Shown here: one piece after another, positions 62,326 to 64,000 of the stretch
Numbering within the stretch: the stretch's first letter is position 1
Layout: each line of letters starts with the position of its first letter
NCBI GenBank assembly: GCA_036785705.1
Contig: JAWUZG010000352.1
Coordinates: forward strand, 783,968 to 847,967
Length of the DNA stretch: 64,000 nt
Reading direction: 5' to 3'
Source: Acanthornis magna
Lineage: Eukaryota > Chordata > Aves > Passeriformes > Acanthizidae
The notes under the pieces: model-generated
What the model was told of the DNA's origin: nothing
Seen by the model: the letters and a program-made list of their open reading frames with translations, nothing else
The model's database searches: none
Program-made: the position numbers and the translations under genes

Positions 62326-62759
62326 CAGGCATCCCCTCCCGAGCCTGGGTATCAGCCCTCGGGTTCCAAACCAGTTTTATCCCAGACCATCCCAGTGACG
62401 CCCATTCCCGGCTGTGGCGCCGCCCTGTTCCCACATCCCATCCCAAACATCTGATCCCAGTGAAACCGAACCCCTCTGCTCCATCTTTCCCTCCAGCCAG
62501 GAGCGACGAATTCCACGCAGGAGGGAATTCCACCATCCCAGCTCCTGCCTCTGGAGATGGGGGAGCTGAAGTGCCCAGCCGGGAGGAAAAGAAGGAAAAA
62601 AACTGAGGTAATTTGGGTCGCAGCCGCAAAAGTGGAAGAAATTAGAGGTCCAGAGTGCTCCGAGCACCATCCAAAGAGTTTTTCCAGGATCCGAGGGGTT
62701 GGTGGCCTCTCCATCCCCCCCTCCCCAGCCCCCTCCCCTCTCCCCCCCAACCCCCGTCT

Positions 62760-62925
62760 CGCCACCAAATTAAAAGCGTTCCCGCTGCCGGCAGCAATAA
62801 TTCATCCACGTCTAATGCTCAACATTTTGTCAGGATTATCCCGATTAACCCAGAATTAATCCTGATCTCAATGTTAACAGGATTAGCGTTCAAATCGGAT
62901 TAGGTTTTTTAAACCGGACCCCTTG
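62760..62925. promoter_or_regulatory. Candidate regulatory element with clustered GGATTA/TAATCC cores
   Basis: Four OTX/PITX-type cores lie at 62833-62838 (GGATTA), 62857-62862 (TAATCC), 62880-62885 (GGATTA) and 62897-62902 (GGATTA). Further ATTAA and TAATTC motifs occur in the same unique island. Function is inferred. Confidence 0.35.
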
Positions 62926-63189
62926 ACTAAAGGAAGGGGCCTTCCCCTCCAGATGTGCGCCGCCCTCTCGCGCATCCAGATGTGAGCGGGAGCGGGCAGG
63001 GACTCCTGACTCGGGATGGGCTCCGGGATGGGTGAATCCGGTTATTCCCACCCTGATCCCGACATCCAGCACCTTCCCGACCCTTTGGAGGTGACACCCC
63101 CGGGATGTCGCGCTCCCAAGCCAAAGCCACCCGCTCTGGGGTGGCTGCTCGCCCCCTCTCCGCGTTTTTCCTGCTGGCACCAGAGGCGC

Positions 63190-63250
63190 CGCGTGCCTCA
63201 TGAATATTTAAAAGCCTGGATCCTCTGCAGCCTCATGAATATTGACGCTG
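63190..63250. promoter_or_regulatory. Paired 14-bp GCCTCATGAATATT motif
   Basis: Identical copies at 63195-63208 and 63230-63243, 35 bases apart, in unique sequence. ATGAATAT resembles POU-type sites. Confidence 0.3.
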
Positions 63251-63569
63251 CTGCTCGCCCCACACCTTCCCTCCCTCGCCCCTCGGGGGGATCGCGATGG
63301 GGCCGGGATCTTGCCGGGAGAAGGGAGATCCGAGGCTGTCCCACAGTCCGTGCGTTCAGCCCTAAAAGTGCTCGTTTTCTCCCCGAAAAAAGGGGTGGGG
63401 CGGTGCCCCTGCTCGCAGTGGGGCAGCAGAAGGTCCTGTGGGGCTGGAACGGAGCTGGGATTGGGAACAGCCCCAATCCCATCCTCATCCTCATCCCACC
63501 CTTGTCCTGCCGCCCTGGGGAGGAGAAGCATCAATCAGTCACCTCCAGCAAATTCAGGCGGGGTTTTAT

Positions 63570-64000
63570 TCCATGTTTCTATCCATGTCCCTATCATGCC
63601 CATACCCCTGTATTTCCTGCTGTTATCCCATGTCCATATCCATGTCCCTATCCATGTCCATATCCATGCCCATACCCCTGTATTCCTGCTGTTATCCGTG
63701 TCCATATCCATGTCCATATCCCTGTCCGTATCCTGTATTTCCCAGTGTTATCCATGTCTCTGTCAATGCCCATATCCCTGTGTTATCCATGTTGATATCC
63801 ACGTCCATATCCATGTATTTCCCTGTGTTATCCATGTCCATATCCATGCCCATATCACTGTATTTCCTGCTGTTATCCATATCCATATCCATGTCCTTAT
63901 CCGTGTCCCTATCCATGTCCCTATCCATGTCCCTATCCCTCTATTTCCTGGTGTTATCCATGTCCATATCCATGTCCATATCCATATCCATATCCATATC
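63570..64000. repeat. 12-18 bp minisatellite running off the window end
   Basis: Copies of tatccatgtccatatccatg with gtatttcctgctgttatcc interruptions, continuing to the last base. Confidence 0.94.

Overview
The window is vertebrate nuclear DNA, very probably from a bird and perhaps a songbird. The evidence is split genes with GT-AG introns, very high GC, CR1 LINE fragments (the typical bird retroposon), LTR-like solo repeats, and an extreme load of tandem repeats of the kind seen on GC-rich microchromosomes. No protein-coding gene other than the two below was recognised.

Two genes lie tail to tail. ARHGAP23 is on the + strand. Its 5' part lies outside the window, and 18 coding exons run from base 1 to the stop at 11359-11361. 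SRCIN1 (p140Cap) is on the - strand. Its first exons lie beyond base 64000, and 16 constitutive coding exons run from 49656 down to the stop at 19110-19112. The same neighbour pair in the same orientation is known from human 17q12, which separates ARHGAP23 from its paralogue ARHGAP21. The 16 SRCIN1 exons join in frame to 1064 codons including the stop. ARHGAP23 shows six frame changes in its GC-rich first exon and one missing base in the exon carrying the catalytic arginine, most likely sequencing indels.

Layout: 1-11361 ARHGAP23 exons and repeat-filled introns; 11362 to about 13460 its 3' UTR; about 13460-19109 the presumed SRCIN1 3' UTR, holding two large arrays; 19110-49656 SRCIN1 exons; 49657-64000 an upstream SRCIN1 intron (arrays, one CR1 piece, several unique non-coding islands). 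More than half of the SRCIN1 side is minisatellite by eye.

The two products are unrelated in mechanism. ARHGAP23 is a Rho GTPase-activating protein (PH and RhoGAP domains visible). SRCIN1 is a Src/Csk adaptor of synapses and epithelia. Both Csk-binding tyrosine motifs (EPLYA, EGLYA) are intact.

Main points of interest: (1) several minisatellites appear to have been seeded from exon-intron junctions, so that real splice sites sit beside arrays of near-identical copies; (2) three extra SRCIN1 exons in the 7.9-kb intron between 21487 and 29394 form a phase-compatible 160-codon cassette resembling the paralogue KIAA1217; (3) two LTR-like copies flank one SRCIN1 exon.
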